Assembly (NCBI GenBank): GCA_964504565.1
Contig: CAZDEY010000007.1
Location: 124,001-188,000 of the forward strand
From: Cesiribacter sp964504565
GTDB taxonomy: Bacteria > Bacteroidota > Bacteroidia > Cytophagales > Cyclobacteriaceae
DNA: 64,000 bases
Reading direction: 5' to 3'
Shown piece after piece: positions 33,817 through 42,738 of this stretch. The position numbers were made by a program, and so were the translations under genes. The notes under the pieces are model-generated. The model did not search any database. It saw only the letters and a program-made list of their open reading frames with translations, and was not told the origin of the DNA. The number at the start of each line of letters is the position of its first letter. Within the stretch, counting starts at the first letter, position 1.

Positions 33817-34398
33817 ATGACTACCCACCAGAAAACGGCGGAAACCCAGGCTAAAATACTAAATATGGCCGAAGCGCAATTCCTTCAGAACGGATATTCG
33901 GCTATGAGCTTGGGGGTAATTGCTAGTGGGTTAAAATTATCGCCCCTGGTGGTTCAGGAGTACTTTCCCACCAAAGCCGATTTAGGCCTGGCTATTATAA
34001 ACCGGGCGCGCCGGCGGTTTAAAAAGTGGAAAAAACTACCCGACCAACTTAACAGTACCCCCTATTTTAAACTGGTTAACTTCACTCAGCTTTACGACAA
34101 CCACCATTTGCAGGACCAGCGGATGGGCTACGTAGTGGCGGCCAGTGCAAGTAAGCAGGTTTTGCCTAAAAATTTATTGCAGGAAATTAATGAGTTTGCA
34201 GCCGAACAGCATCAATATGTAAGCAAGGTACTAAAAGCAGGGAAAGAAAAAGAGAGCTTAAAGTTTCGCGGAAAAGCTAAGGCAAAGGCGGCCGTTATAC
34301 TAAGTTCGCTAGTAGGGGCCTTACAACTAAGCCGCGTACAAGGAACCGAAGTATACGAACAAATCACCGCTCAACTCCTGCACGAACTAAAAGCCTAA
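33817..34398 (+). CDS. TetR/AcrR family transcriptional regulator
   Basis: A 193-residue one-domain repressor with an N-terminal helix-turn-helix: A-K-I-L-N-M-A-E-A-Q-F-L-Q-N-G-Y-S-A-M-S-L-G-V-I-A-S-G-L-K-L-S, then V-V-Q-E-Y-F-P-T-K-A-D-L-G-L. The C-terminal ligand-binding half is helical and lysine-rich. It is divergent from the nitrilase gene across 29 bases, so autoregulation and control of the nitrilase are likely (inference). The box at 33799 leaves almost no leader. Confidence 0.92.
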   Translation: MTTHQKTAETQAKILNMAEAQFLQNGYSAMSLGVIASGLKLSPLVVQEYFPTKADLGLAIINRARRRFKKWKKLPDQLNSTPYFKLVNFTQLYDNHHLQDQRMGYVVAASASKQVLPKNLLQEINEFAAEQHQYVSKVLKAGKEKESLKFRGKAKAKAAVILSSLVGALQLSRVQGTEVYEQITAQLLHELKA

Positions 34399-34462
34399 CT
34401 CCAATTTTCCATCTTTCATAGTCTGCTCTATATTCGTAATTAAAAATTCGTAATTAAATAAT

Positions 34463-34951
34463 ATGGCTTCTTCCCTAAAAAACCTCAGCTCCTTCAGCGA
34501 TAAAAACCTAATTAATATCAGTGGCAAGCGGTTTGCCATAGTGGTTTCGGAGTGGAACGAGGAGGTGACCGAGGCTCTATACCACGGGGCCTACCAAACC
34601 CTTATTGACCAGGGCGCTACGGAAGAAAATATTATAAGCCAAACGGTGCCCGGCAGCTACGAGCTTACCTTAGGCGCGCAGTGGATGGCCGAGCAGGAAA
34701 ATATTGACGCGGTTATCTGTTTAGGCTGTGTAATTCAGGGCGAAACCAAGCATTTTGATTTTATATGCGATGCCGTGGCCCACGGAGTAACGCACGTGAG
34801 CATGAAGTTTAATAAGCCGGTGATTTTTGGTGTGCTAACCCCCAACACCCACCAGCAAGCACTAGACCGGGCCGGTGGTAAACACGGCAACAAAGGCGAC
34901 GAAGCCGCCATTACTGCTGTTAAGATGTTGGGGTTGAAGGAGAATTTGTAA
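34463..34951 (+). CDS. ribH: 6,7-dimethyl-8-ribityllumazine synthase
   Basis: Riboflavin-pathway enzyme of 162 residues that condenses a ribityl-pyrimidine with dihydroxybutanone phosphate and forms icosahedral or pentameric shells. Motifs: V-S-E-W-N-E-E-V-T near residue 28, V-P-G-S-Y-E-L-T near 65, C-L-G-C-V-I-Q-G-E-T-K-H-F-D near 91 (catalytic His), and F-G-V-L-T-P-N-T near 125. The family call is certain. Other rib genes are not in the window apart from the unrelated RibD_C-like reductase. Confidence 0.97.
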   Translation: MASSLKNLSSFSDKNLINISGKRFAIVVSEWNEEVTEALYHGAYQTLIDQGATEENIISQTVPGSYELTLGAQWMAEQENIDAVICLGCVIQGETKHFDFICDAVAHGVTHVSMKFNKPVIFGVLTPNTHQQALDRAGGKHGNKGDEAAITAVKMLGLKENL

Positions 34952-34960
34952 GAATATTTA

Positions 34961-36139
34961 ATGACCTACACTAGGACATTTGTAAGTACTATTTTAATCC
35001 TAATGAGTACCATTAGTTTCTCTCAAAAACTGAGCGGAACATGGTTACTTCACTATGTATACCAAACTCCAAAGCAGCAAGATAGTCTCTCTAAAGAAAG
35101 CTTCGCTAATACCGACTCTAAATTCGATACAGTATCATATCAAGCTGTGGAGGAAATACAAATTAGAACGCCATATCATTTTATAGGTAGTCTATTGGAA
35201 TTTTCATCAAAAGGAAAAGTTAAAGTTTATGGAGTGCGTAAGGATAAAAAGCAGCTAAAATGGAAAGTGAAAGACGGTCAAGTAATACTTCGAAGTGGAT
35301 GGAAGTTTCCGAAGCTGAAAGGCAATTGGCATTCCGATTCCTTAGTTTTGACTGCTGAAAAAAAAGGTGAATTAGCTAGATTCTATTTTTATAAGTTGCC
35401 AGAGTCAAATATTCCTATTGATTTTAAACCCGAAGATTTACTCAATAAAACACTTAGGTGGTCTGTAGATTCTGGCAGAGAACCTCAAATACTTCTATAC
35501 GAAAGCACCTTTTATGAAATGCACCAGAATCGGTTCATTTCTTCCAACACTATAGAGGTATCAAAAAATTTAACATGGGGTAGTTCCCAGGGCGAGCAAT
35601 TGATATATAATTTCTCGGAAGGTAATTTCTATTTTACTACCAATCCATCTTTAATGAACCCTACAATTCATTATTTATATAAGATTGATAATGACACCCT
35701 ATACTTCATGGATTATGGAATGTTAGATCAAAAACCATTCAAAGCTAGTTATAAGGCTATAATAATAGAAAATTATTTAAGAGATGAACTAAAAGGTGAG
35801 CTAGTAGGTAAATGGCAAATTGATTCAATTGAAAATCAACATATTAATTCATACGTAAGTCCTTTTGAGCTCATTCTGACTAACATTAATACTTTTGAGT
35901 TAAAAACAACCTGCTTTGACTCATATGTTTTTGATTCAGAAAGCAAAAAGGAGTGTTTATATTCAGGTAGCTGGGAGTTAGACGCTAACAGAGAAATTAA
36001 ACTTTTTAATAATCTTGGAGAGGTTGTTGCTAGTGTCCGTCCAATTTTTGAAAGCAATAAAAGCTTATTCATCATTAGTTTAATGAGTAGTGCTAATAGT
36101 ATAGTATCAGGTTCGCTTCCAATGTTGAAGGCTGAATAA
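34961..36139 (+). CDS. Secreted hypothetical protein, lipocalin-like repeats
   Basis: A 392-residue exported protein with a signal peptide ending I-S-F-S before Q. Two modules start with similar sequences, G-T-W-L-L-H-Y-V-Y at the mature N terminus and G-K-W-Q-I-D-S-I-E near residue 285, as in lipocalin-like or DUF5004-type Bacteroidota proteins. The gene is clearly more AT-rich than its neighbours and uses many AAA, ATT and TTA codons, so it may have been acquired. No function can be named. It begins nine bases after ribH. Confidence 0.75.
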   Translation: MTYTRTFVSTILILMSTISFSQKLSGTWLLHYVYQTPKQQDSLSKESFANTDSKFDTVSYQAVEEIQIRTPYHFIGSLLEFSSKGKVKVYGVRKDKKQLKWKVKDGQVILRSGWKFPKLKGNWHSDSLVLTAEKKGELARFYFYKLPESNIPIDFKPEDLLNKTLRWSVDSGREPQILLYESTFYEMHQNRFISSNTIEVSKNLTWGSSQGEQLIYNFSEGNFYFTTNPSLMNPTIHYLYKIDNDTLYFMDYGMLDQKPFKASYKAIIIENYLRDELKGELVGKWQIDSIENQHINSYVSPFELILTNINTFELKTTCFDSYVFDSESKKECLYSGSWELDANREIKLFNNLGEVVASVRPIFESNKSLFIISLMSSANSIVSGSLPMLKAE

Positions 36140-36202
36140 ACCTCAATTCCCAGAAAGACTACCTTATTTCCTACATTCCCTGTATTTCTCGCACTTGGGT
36201 AG

Positions 36203-36210
36203 TATCTTTG
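36203..36210 (+). promoter_or_regulatory. -7 promoter box of the ccm operon
   Basis: TATCTTTG, a perfect TAnnTTTG match, 42 bases before the ccmB ATG at 36253. No clear -33 element was found. Confidence 0.6.
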
Positions 36211-36252
36211 CGGCAGAATTGTGCCGGCCAAGCTTTTGGCCTCAGCCCTAGC

Positions 36253-36918
36253 ATGCTGCAAGAAGTTAAAACGCTGTTATATAAGGAGTTTATTCTGGAG
36301 TGGCGCCAGCGAACTACGCTGAACGCCATGCTGCTGTACTTGGGTAGTACGGTAATGGTGTGCTTCCTGAGCCTGGGAGTTAGGAGCGGGGCTTTGCAAC
36401 CCCAATTATGGAACGCCCTGCTCTGGATAATTCTGCTGTTTGGGGCGGTTAGTGCCATTGCCAAAAGCTTTATGCAGGAACCCGACGGCCGGCTGCTCTA
36501 TCTGTATACCCTGGCGTCACCCCAAAGCATCATTATTGCTAAAATGGCCTATAATGTAGTGTTAATGCTACTGCTTAGCGCCTGTTCCCTGCTGTTCTAC
36601 AGTATAGTTTTGGGCAACCCCGTGCAGGATATGGCCTACTTTTCCCTGGCCTTGGCCTTGGGGGCTATTAGTTTCAGTGCTACCTTTACGTTGCTTTCGG
36701 CAATTGCCCAAAAAGCTAATAATAACGGAACGCTGGTACCGGTTTTAGGCTTTCCCATTATACTACCAACCCTGCTCATGAGCATAAAATTAGCCAAAAA
36801 CGCTATGGATGGTTTAGATAGAAGCCAGAGTAGCAACGAGCTTTTAACTTTGGTAGCCATTGATGCCATTATTATTACTGTTTCCCTCTTACTATTTCCG
36901 TACGTATGGCGAAGCTGA
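36253..36918 (+). CDS. ccmB: Heme exporter membrane subunit CcmB
   Basis: A 221-residue integral membrane protein with six predicted helices and the CcmB N terminus L-Y-K-E-F-I-L-E-W-R-Q-R. ATG 36253 is chosen because it begins this region; 15 earlier codons are open but lack resemblance. CcmB is the permease that works with the ATPase CcmA in cytochrome c maturation. Here no ccmA is adjacent. The stop overlaps ccmC by 13 bases. Confidence 0.92.
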   Translation: MLQEVKTLLYKEFILEWRQRTTLNAMLLYLGSTVMVCFLSLGVRSGALQPQLWNALLWIILLFGAVSAIAKSFMQEPDGRLLYLYTLASPQSIIIAKMAYNVVLMLLLSACSLLFYSIVLGNPVQDMAYFSLALALGAISFSATFTLLSAIAQKANNNGTLVPVLGFPIILPTLLMSIKLAKNAMDGLDRSQSSNELLTLVAIDAIIITVSLLLFPYVWRS

Positions 36919-37586
36919 TATTAAAACAAAGTTGGTGGAAGGTGTTGGCAGTAGCTTTATTAGCCTATACTATTTGGGGTAGCCTGCTGTTTGCCGTACC
37001 GCGCCTACCTATCCTGAACGAAACTATTCGCCTGCTGCACTTTCACGTACCTATGTGGTTTGGCATGATACTGCTGCTGTTGCTATCGGTAGTATACGCC
37101 ATAAAATATTTGAACAAGGGCCGGCTGGCCGATGACCGTTTTTCGGTTGAGCTGGCCAATATGGGCCTGGCTTTTGGCGTTTTAGGCTTGCTTAGCGGTA
37201 TGGTTTGGGCCAAGTTCACCTGGGGCGACTACTGGAGCGGCGATCCTAAGCAAACCGCTTCGGCTATTGGTATGCTTATTTACCTGGGCTACTTTGTACT
37301 AAGAAGCGCCCTGCCCGACGATCAGCAAAAAGGGCGGCTTTCGGCGGTGTACAATATATTTGCCTTTGCAGCCCTTATACCCTTGTTGTTTATTCTGCCC
37401 CGCCTCACCGATAGCCTGCATCCGGGCAATGGTGGCAATCCGGGCTTTAATGCCTACGATCTGGACAGTAGTTTGAGGGCCGTATTTTACCCGGCAGTAC
37501 TGGGGTGGTTTTTGCTGGGCCTATGGTTAGCCAGTTTACGCATTCGCCAGCGCTTGTTGCTGGATAGATTAGAAGATTTGATATGA
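36906..37586 (+). CDS. ccmC: Cytochrome c biogenesis heme-handling protein CcmC (CcsA family)
   Basis: A 226-residue integral membrane protein of the heme-handling family. It has the WWD-type motif W-G-D-Y-W-S-G-D-P-K-Q-T near residue 101, less canonical than the usual W-G-x-x-W-x-W-D because a glycine replaces the last tryptophan, and flanking heme-ligand histidines in L-H-F-H-V-P-M-W near residue 45 and S-L-H-P-G-N near residue 175. CcmC attaches heme to CcmE. It overlaps both neighbours (13 bases with ccmB, four with ccmD). Confidence 0.93.
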   Translation: MAKLILKQSWWKVLAVALLAYTIWGSLLFAVPRLPILNETIRLLHFHVPMWFGMILLLLLSVVYAIKYLNKGRLADDRFSVELANMGLAFGVLGLLSGMVWAKFTWGDYWSGDPKQTASAIGMLIYLGYFVLRSALPDDQQKGRLSAVYNIFAFAALIPLLFILPRLTDSLHPGNGGNPGFNAYDLDSSLRAVFYPAVLGWFLLGLWLASLRIRQRLLLDRLEDLI

Positions 37587-37852
37587 GGAAAATAGTATGT
37601 GCCCTACTGCTTTGCTTGGGTTTGGCGGCCGGCCTGCAGGCGCAGGAAAAGATTGCTATTGAGCAGGAAGACTACGCCAATCAGCAGATAGAAATGGCCG
37701 ATCAGTTTAGGGCCGATGGTAAAATTTGGGTGGTAATGGTAGTAGCCGGACTCATATTTGTGGGCTTTATTGGCTATACCGTAAGCATTGACCGCCGCCT
37801 TGGTAAATTGGAAAAAGAACTTCCGGAAAGTAAACCGGGGCAACCAGCTTAA
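37583..37852 (+). CDS. ccmD: CcmD-like small membrane protein
   Basis: An 89-residue protein with an N-terminal signal-like helix (M-R-K-I-V-C-A-L-L-L-C-L-G-L-A-A-G-L-Q-A before Q) and one transmembrane helix at about residues 48-65, followed by a charged tail (R-R-L-G-K-L-E-K-E-L). CcmD proteins are poorly conserved, and identification rests on position: the start overlaps the ccmC stop (ATGA), and ccmE follows 40 bases later. It would help release holo-CcmE. Confidence 0.85.
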   Translation: MRKIVCALLLCLGLAAGLQAQEKIAIEQEDYANQQIEMADQFRADGKIWVVMVVAGLIFVGFIGYTVSIDRRLGKLEKELPESKPGQPA

Positions 37853-37892
37853 TTACAGGAAATTATTTAGTACTAAAACGGGTTAACTCCAT

Positions 37893-38309
37893 ATGAAACT
37901 TACCCATATACTTGGTCTTATTGTAATTGCCGTAGCCTTGGCTGTGGTGGTAAGCACCGCCGGCGATTCCAGCTCGTACGTAGCCTTTGAAGAAGCCTAC
38001 GACGTTACGGCTACTACCGAAACCGAAGTGCACGTAGTTGGCACACTTAAGAAAAACCAGCAAGGTCAGCCACTGGGCATTGCTACCGCTCCGGATAAGC
38101 TTTCGTTTACCTTTACTATGGTAGATGACCAAGGGCGCGAAGAACAAGTATTTTATGGGGAGCCGATGCCTCCGGATTTTCTGCGCTCTGAGCAGGTGGT
38201 AGTTATCGGCGGCTTTAAAAAAGACCGCTTCGTAGCCAGCCAAATACTCTTAAAATGCCCCTCTAAGTATCAGGATCAGGAATCGCCTACGCAGCAGGCA
38301 CAACTTTAA
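37893..38309 (+). CDS. ccmE: Heme chaperone CcmE, cysteine-type (CxxxY)
   Basis: A 138-residue periplasmic heme chaperone anchored by an N-terminal helix (H-I-L-G-L-I-V-I-A-V-A-L-A-V-V-V) with an OB-fold domain: V-H-V-V-G-T-L, F-T-F-T-M-V-D-D, and P-P-D-F-L-R-S-E-Q-V-V-V-I-G-G-F. In most Ccm systems heme is held by the histidine of an H-x-x-x-Y motif. Here the same place (residues 122-126) reads C-P-S-K-Y. This is the C-x-x-x-Y form, described for Desulfovibrio and archaea in a variant system that lacks CcmH. No histidine is near that could substitute. Confidence 0.92.
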   Translation: MKLTHILGLIVIAVALAVVVSTAGDSSSYVAFEEAYDVTATTETEVHVVGTLKKNQQGQPLGIATAPDKLSFTFTMVDDQGREEQVFYGEPMPPDFLRSEQVVVIGGFKKDRFVASQILLKCPSKYQDQESPTQQAQL

Positions 38310-38319
38310 CGTTTAGCAC

Positions 38320-40869
38320 ATGGTGCACGAATTTATAGGCCAGCTTGGCCATTTTCTACTTATTCTATCGTTTACCTCGGTAATATTAGCATCAGTAGCC
38401 TGGTATTTGCACGTTCGCACCACCCAGGATGGCTTGCTTACTGACCAGCCAAATAACTGGAAAAATTTGGCCCGGGGTAGTTTTTGGGTTCATGTGCTGT
38501 CGCTTTTCGGGGCTATAGCTACGCTTTTCTTTATAATTTACAATCATTACTTCGAGTACCACTACGCCTATAGCCACTCCAGCACCACGCTGCCTACCCA
38601 CTATATGATTTCCTGTTTTTGGGAAGGGCAGGAAGGTTCGTTTTTGCTGTGGCTGTTTTGGCACGCGGTAATTGGGTTGGTATTACTGAAGCTTAGCGGC
38701 AAGTGGGAGGCCCGCGTTATGGCAATTTTTGCCCTGGTTCAGGCATTTTTAGCTTCTATGATTTTAGGAGTAGTTATACCCGGGCTGGAGTGGAAGTTGG
38801 GCAGCTCGCCCTTTATGCTGCTGCGCGATGTTATGGATTGGCCGGTATTTGCTATTAACCCGGATTTTGTACCGGAAGATGGTGCCGGTCTGAACCCATT
38901 GCTACAAAACTACTGGATGGTAATTCACCCGCCAACGCTGTTCCTGGGCTACGCTTTAGTGCTGGTGCCGTTTAGCTACGGCCTGGCTTCTATCTGGAAG
39001 CGGGAACCCGGCGCCTGGATTCGCCCTGCCCTGCCCTGGACGGGTGCTGCTACCTTAATATTGGGTGTAGGTATTCTGATGGGGGCGTTTTGGGCCTACG
39101 AAACCCTAAACTTTGAGGGCTACTGGAACTGGGACCCGGTAGAAAATGCCGTGTATGTCCCCTGGTTAACGTTGGTAGGTACGCTGCACTTAATGATTGT
39201 CTACCGTAAGAACGGAACCGCCCTTCGCGCTTCTATCCTGATGATGGTAGTTACCTTCATTTTAATACTATACTCCACCTTCCTTATTCGGAGCGGGGTG
39301 TTAGGCAATAGCTCGGTACATAGCTTTACCGATATGGGGCTTTCCGGACAGCTATTGGTTTATTTGTTTGCCTTCATAATTCTGGCTACTATTCTTCTTG
39401 TAAAAAACTGGAAGCATATACCCGGTGGCAGCGAGCCATCGGTATACAGCCGGGAGTTCTGGATATTTATTGGGGTTACTATTTTGGGTCTAATGGCCTT
39501 TCAGGTAATTGTACCAACCTCTATACCGGTGTATAACCAACTAGCCGGTTTAATTGGTATTGAACTGAATATGGCCCCGCCTACCGATCCAGTGGCTTTT
39601 TATACCAAATTTCAGTTGTGGTTTGCGGTGGCTTTAGCAATGGTTTCCGGCACGGCCCAGTACTTCTGGTGGCAAAAAATGGACGCTAAAAAGTTTTGGC
39701 AATCCATTACCTTCCCGCTAATAGTTACCCTGTTTGTGAGTGCCTTGGTTATTGTTATAAAATCGATTTTTGAGCCGGCCTATATCGCCCTTACTGTAGC
39801 GGCAATCTATTCTATAGTTTCCAATGCTTTTATTTTGCTTAGCCTGAAGCAAACCAACCTAAAGCTTTCCGGCGGGGCGGTTTCGCATATTGGTATAGCC
39901 CTAATTATGTTGGGCATACTATTCTCTAGTGCCTATACCGAAATTATTTCGATGAATACTAGTGGCCTGCTATATAGCCGCGAGTTTGCCGATGAGGTGA
40001 ACAAAGAAAATATTCTGCTTTGGGTAAACCAGCCTAAGAATATGAAGGATTACGAGGTAGAGTACCAGGGTAAGTTTGTGGAAGCTCGTAGCATTAAAGG
40101 CTATATCCCTAAAGACATACTGATGCCTACCGCCAGCCCGCAGTTTTTCTTAGCCAGAGATGATTTCTACCGCGGCGGCCAAAAGCTGTTCAATCAGGGC
40201 GATTCCGTAGAAGTGCTGGCCGAAAATACCTACTACCGGGTAGAGTATACCCGGCCCGACGGTGGCAAGTTTGCCCTTTACCCCCGGGCGCAGGTAAACC
40301 CGCAAATGGGCTTTATTGCCTCTCCGGATATTCAGCGCGATTTAAGCGGGGATTTATATACCCACGTATCGGCCGTGCCCGACGATAGCCAGCCGGTAGA
40401 ATGGAGCGAACCTGAGCCGGTTAAAATTGAGTTGGGTAAAGAATTCTTTATAAACGATTACGTAGCTACGGTAGAAAACCTACAGCAGCTAACCAAAGTA
40501 CCCGGCTTAGACCTACAGGAAGGTGATATTGCGGTAAAAGCTATAATTAAGGTGCTGGGCGAGAAACAGGAATACGTAGCCGAGCCAATCTACGTATTGC
40601 GTACCTCCGATAAGAGCCAGGGCAGCATTGCCGCCGTAGTTAACGATTTAGCGGTGAAAATTGCCTTTACCGGTGTTCACCCTGATGAAAATAGTGTATC
40701 GCTAACCACCAGCACTACCCAGAAGGAATATATTGTACTTAAGGCGCTGGAAAAACCGCTAATTAACTTACTATGGTTAGGGGTAATTCTAATGATAGTT
40801 GGGTTTAGTGTGGCTATTTACCGCCGCTGGCAAGACTATAAAAACCTTCAACAAAGACAAAATGCCTAA
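38320..40869 (+). CDS. ccmF: Cytochrome c heme lyase subunit CcmF (CcsA family)
   Basis: An 849-residue, multi-pass membrane protein. The WWD heme-handling motif is E-G-Y-W-N-W-D-P-V-E-N-A at about residues 266-277; an upstream loop has S-C-F-W-E-G-Q-E-G-S-F-L-L-W and the family segment W-M-V-I-H-P-P-T-L-F-L-G-Y. A large periplasmic domain (about 550-810) precedes the last helix. CcmF transfers heme from CcmE to apocytochrome c. It is longer than the E. coli protein (about 650) because of the extended periplasmic domain, as usual in Bacteroidota. It overlaps the following gene by eight bases. Confidence 0.95.
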   Translation: MVHEFIGQLGHFLLILSFTSVILASVAWYLHVRTTQDGLLTDQPNNWKNLARGSFWVHVLSLFGAIATLFFIIYNHYFEYHYAYSHSSTTLPTHYMISCFWEGQEGSFLLWLFWHAVIGLVLLKLSGKWEARVMAIFALVQAFLASMILGVVIPGLEWKLGSSPFMLLRDVMDWPVFAINPDFVPEDGAGLNPLLQNYWMVIHPPTLFLGYALVLVPFSYGLASIWKREPGAWIRPALPWTGAATLILGVGILMGAFWAYETLNFEGYWNWDPVENAVYVPWLTLVGTLHLMIVYRKNGTALRASILMMVVTFILILYSTFLIRSGVLGNSSVHSFTDMGLSGQLLVYLFAFIILATILLVKNWKHIPGGSEPSVYSREFWIFIGVTILGLMAFQVIVPTSIPVYNQLAGLIGIELNMAPPTDPVAFYTKFQLWFAVALAMVSGTAQYFWWQKMDAKKFWQSITFPLIVTLFVSALVIVIKSIFEPAYIALTVAAIYSIVSNAFILLSLKQTNLKLSGGAVSHIGIALIMLGILFSSAYTEIISMNTSGLLYSREFADEVNKENILLWVNQPKNMKDYEVEYQGKFVEARSIKGYIPKDILMPTASPQFFLARDDFYRGGQKLFNQGDSVEVLAENTYYRVEYTRPDGGKFALYPRAQVNPQMGFIASPDIQRDLSGDLYTHVSAVPDDSQPVEWSEPEPVKIELGKEFFINDYVATVENLQQLTKVPGLDLQEGDIAVKAIIKVLGEKQEYVAEPIYVLRTSDKSQGSIAAVVNDLAVKIAFTGVHPDENSVSLTTSTTQKEYIVLKALEKPLINLLWLGVILMIVGFSVAIYRRWQDYKNLQQRQNA

Positions 40870-41656
40870 CGTGCCCGAACCAGCCAATATAATTATGGTT
40901 GGGGCGGGGCGGGTGGCCTGGCATTTGGCACCGGCATTAACTGCCGGCGGGTATTCAATTAAGGCAGTCTGGAGCCGAAGCCTCCCCAATGCTCAGGCCT
41001 TAGCCAAAGAGGTAAATTCCGTAGCTGTTGAGGCACTGGATTTTACTCAGCTCCGTAATGCCCTAGTTATAATTTCGGTAACCGACGGTGCTTTGCCCCA
41101 AGTAGTTGAAAACATAAAGGTATCTGAAAACAACCTGGTAGTGCATACTTCCGGTAGTGTAGGCATGGAGGTTTTAGCTCCGTTGGGTGAAAGAATCGGG
41201 GTTTTCTATCCGCTGCAAACATTTTCTAAGGAGAAAAAAGTAGACTGGCAAACCGTACCTATTTGCCTGGAAGCCAATACAGCAGCCGATGAAGGTTTTC
41301 TAAAGAAGTTGGCCGGTAAACTCAGTAATAAGGTGCTTACAGTTAGTTCGGCCGAGCGTAGCCGGTTGCACGTAGCGGCAGTATTTGCCTGCAACTTTAG
41401 CAACCACATGCTAAATATTGCCGGTAAATTGCTTCAATCCCATAGTCTGCCCACCGATTTACTGAATCCTCTGGTTAAAGAAACCCTGGAAAAAGCCCTG
41501 GAAATTAGCCCGGCTGCCGCCCAAACCGGCCCGGCCCGGCGTGGCGACGAAGCCGTGCTCCAAAAGCACCTGCACCTACTAGCCGACACCCCCGGCTGGC
41601 AAGACATATATAAAATCCTAAGTCAGGATATTCAGCGCCTGGCCGAACAGAGCTAA
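40862..41656 (+). CDS. Rossmann-like and DUF2520 domain-containing protein
   Basis: A 264-residue oxidoreductase-like protein. The N terminus (I-I-M-V-G-A-G-R-V-A-W-H-L-A-P-A-L) is a Rossmann dinucleotide-binding fold, and residues about 130-255 are the DUF2520 helical domain (H-V-A-A-V-F-A-C-N-F-S-N-H-M-L near residue 162; T-G-P-A-R-R-G-D near residue 220). Such proteins are related to pyrroline-5-carboxylate reductase-like and ketopantoate reductase-like enzymes; substrate is unknown. ATG 40862 lies inside the ccmF stop region, so the gene belongs to the ccm transcript. Confidence 0.92.
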   Translation: MPNVPEPANIIMVGAGRVAWHLAPALTAGGYSIKAVWSRSLPNAQALAKEVNSVAVEALDFTQLRNALVIISVTDGALPQVVENIKVSENNLVVHTSGSVGMEVLAPLGERIGVFYPLQTFSKEKKVDWQTVPICLEANTAADEGFLKKLAGKLSNKVLTVSSAERSRLHVAAVFACNFSNHMLNIAGKLLQSHSLPTDLLNPLVKETLEKALEISPAAAQTGPARRGDEAVLQKHLHLLADTPGWQDIYKILSQDIQRLAEQS

Positions 41657-41785
41657 TTACTACCTCAAATATGCCCGCTCTTTTTCCGTCGCTCGTCTAC
41701 CCACGAGATTAGCCGCCCGCGTGGCCTCTAATTGCGTGGTTTCTTGGCTGCAGTGGTTGATTTATATAAATAATTAAATTAGAAT

Positions 41786-41806
41786 AAGCTATTTAAGAGA
41801 TAGCTT
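41786..41806. other. Hairpin in the leader region of the UbiA-type gene
   Basis: AAGCTAT, 7-base loop, ATAGCTT: a perfect 7-bp stem with no T run. It lies in the 191-base interval before the prenyltransferase gene. Role unknown. Confidence 0.4.
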
Positions 41807-41847
41807 CTGATTACTAATACTTTGCTAATTAATTAATACTTTCGGCA

Positions 41848-42720
41848 GTGTTATCGGCTATACTTTCGGTTAACAGGTTGTGGGTTGGTATTCTGAAAGC
41901 AGTGCGCTTTCCTAACCTGCTGATGCTGGCGCTGGCCCAATATATTGTGGCTTGTAGCCTGACGGTACCCAATAGCCGGTGGTTCGGCATGCTGACGGAT
42001 CCGGCCCTGTTCAGATTAGTAAGTGCTACCTTATTTATTGCGGCCGGCGGCTACCTCATTAACGACTACTATGATATTAAAATTGATTATATAAACCGGC
42101 CCAAACGGGTAATTATTGGTCGGGAGCTGAAGCGGCGCGAAGTTATTTTTATTCATCCGCTGTTAAGCCTTAGCGGGGTAGGGCTGGGGTTTACGGTTAG
42201 CTGGCAGGTTGGGGTGGTGTGCCTGGGTTCAGCTTTTTTGCTTTGGCTGTATTCTAATCAGCTTAAGCGCTTGCCCCTGGTTGGTAATATAATGGTAGCC
42301 TTCCTTACCTGGATGTCCATTGCGGTGGTGGGTCTGCAGTTTAGAGGAAATGTATGGCTGATAGTAGCCTACGCCGGTTTTGCTGCGCTTACCACCTTAA
42401 TTAGGGAAATAGTTAAGGATGTAGAAGATATGCGGGGCGATATGCACTTTGGCTGCAAAACCCTGCCGATTTTAGTAGGCGTGGCCCGCACTAAACTGGT
42501 ACTATTGCCACTTATTATTTTACTTCTGCTGGTATTATGGATTATGGCGGCCAAAGTAGCTCCGCAAGGGTTGGAATACGTATTTTATTGCCTAATTTTA
42601 CTAGTGCTATTTGGGCTTATTAAGTTACTAAGGGCAGATAGCCGGCGGCACTTTAGCTGGCTAAGCAGCTACTGGAAAGTAATAATGTTGGTAGGCGTAC
42701 TTAGCATGTTGCTGTTCTAA
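41848..42720 (+). CDS. UbiA-family prenyltransferase
   Basis: A 290-residue integral membrane prenyltransferase. The first Asp-rich motif is N-D-Y-Y-D-I-K-I-D (residues about 72-80), and the second is D-V-E-D-M-R-G-D near residue 193. Bacteroidota proteins of this type are annotated as geranylgeranylglycerol-phosphate geranylgeranyltransferase-like, but the acceptor is not established. The start is GTG 41848; a TACTTTCG promoter-like box ends three bases before it, so the transcript may be leaderless. Confidence 0.88.
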   Translation: MLSAILSVNRLWVGILKAVRFPNLLMLALAQYIVACSLTVPNSRWFGMLTDPALFRLVSATLFIAAGGYLINDYYDIKIDYINRPKRVIIGRELKRREVIFIHPLLSLSGVGLGFTVSWQVGVVCLGSAFLLWLYSNQLKRLPLVGNIMVAFLTWMSIAVVGLQFRGNVWLIVAYAGFAALTTLIREIVKDVEDMRGDMHFGCKTLPILVGVARTKLVLLPLIILLLLVLWIMAAKVAPQGLEYVFYCLILLVLFGLIKLLRADSRRHFSWLSSYWKVIMLVGVLSMLLF

Positions 42721-42738
42721 TCCTTAAAACCCTGTGGT

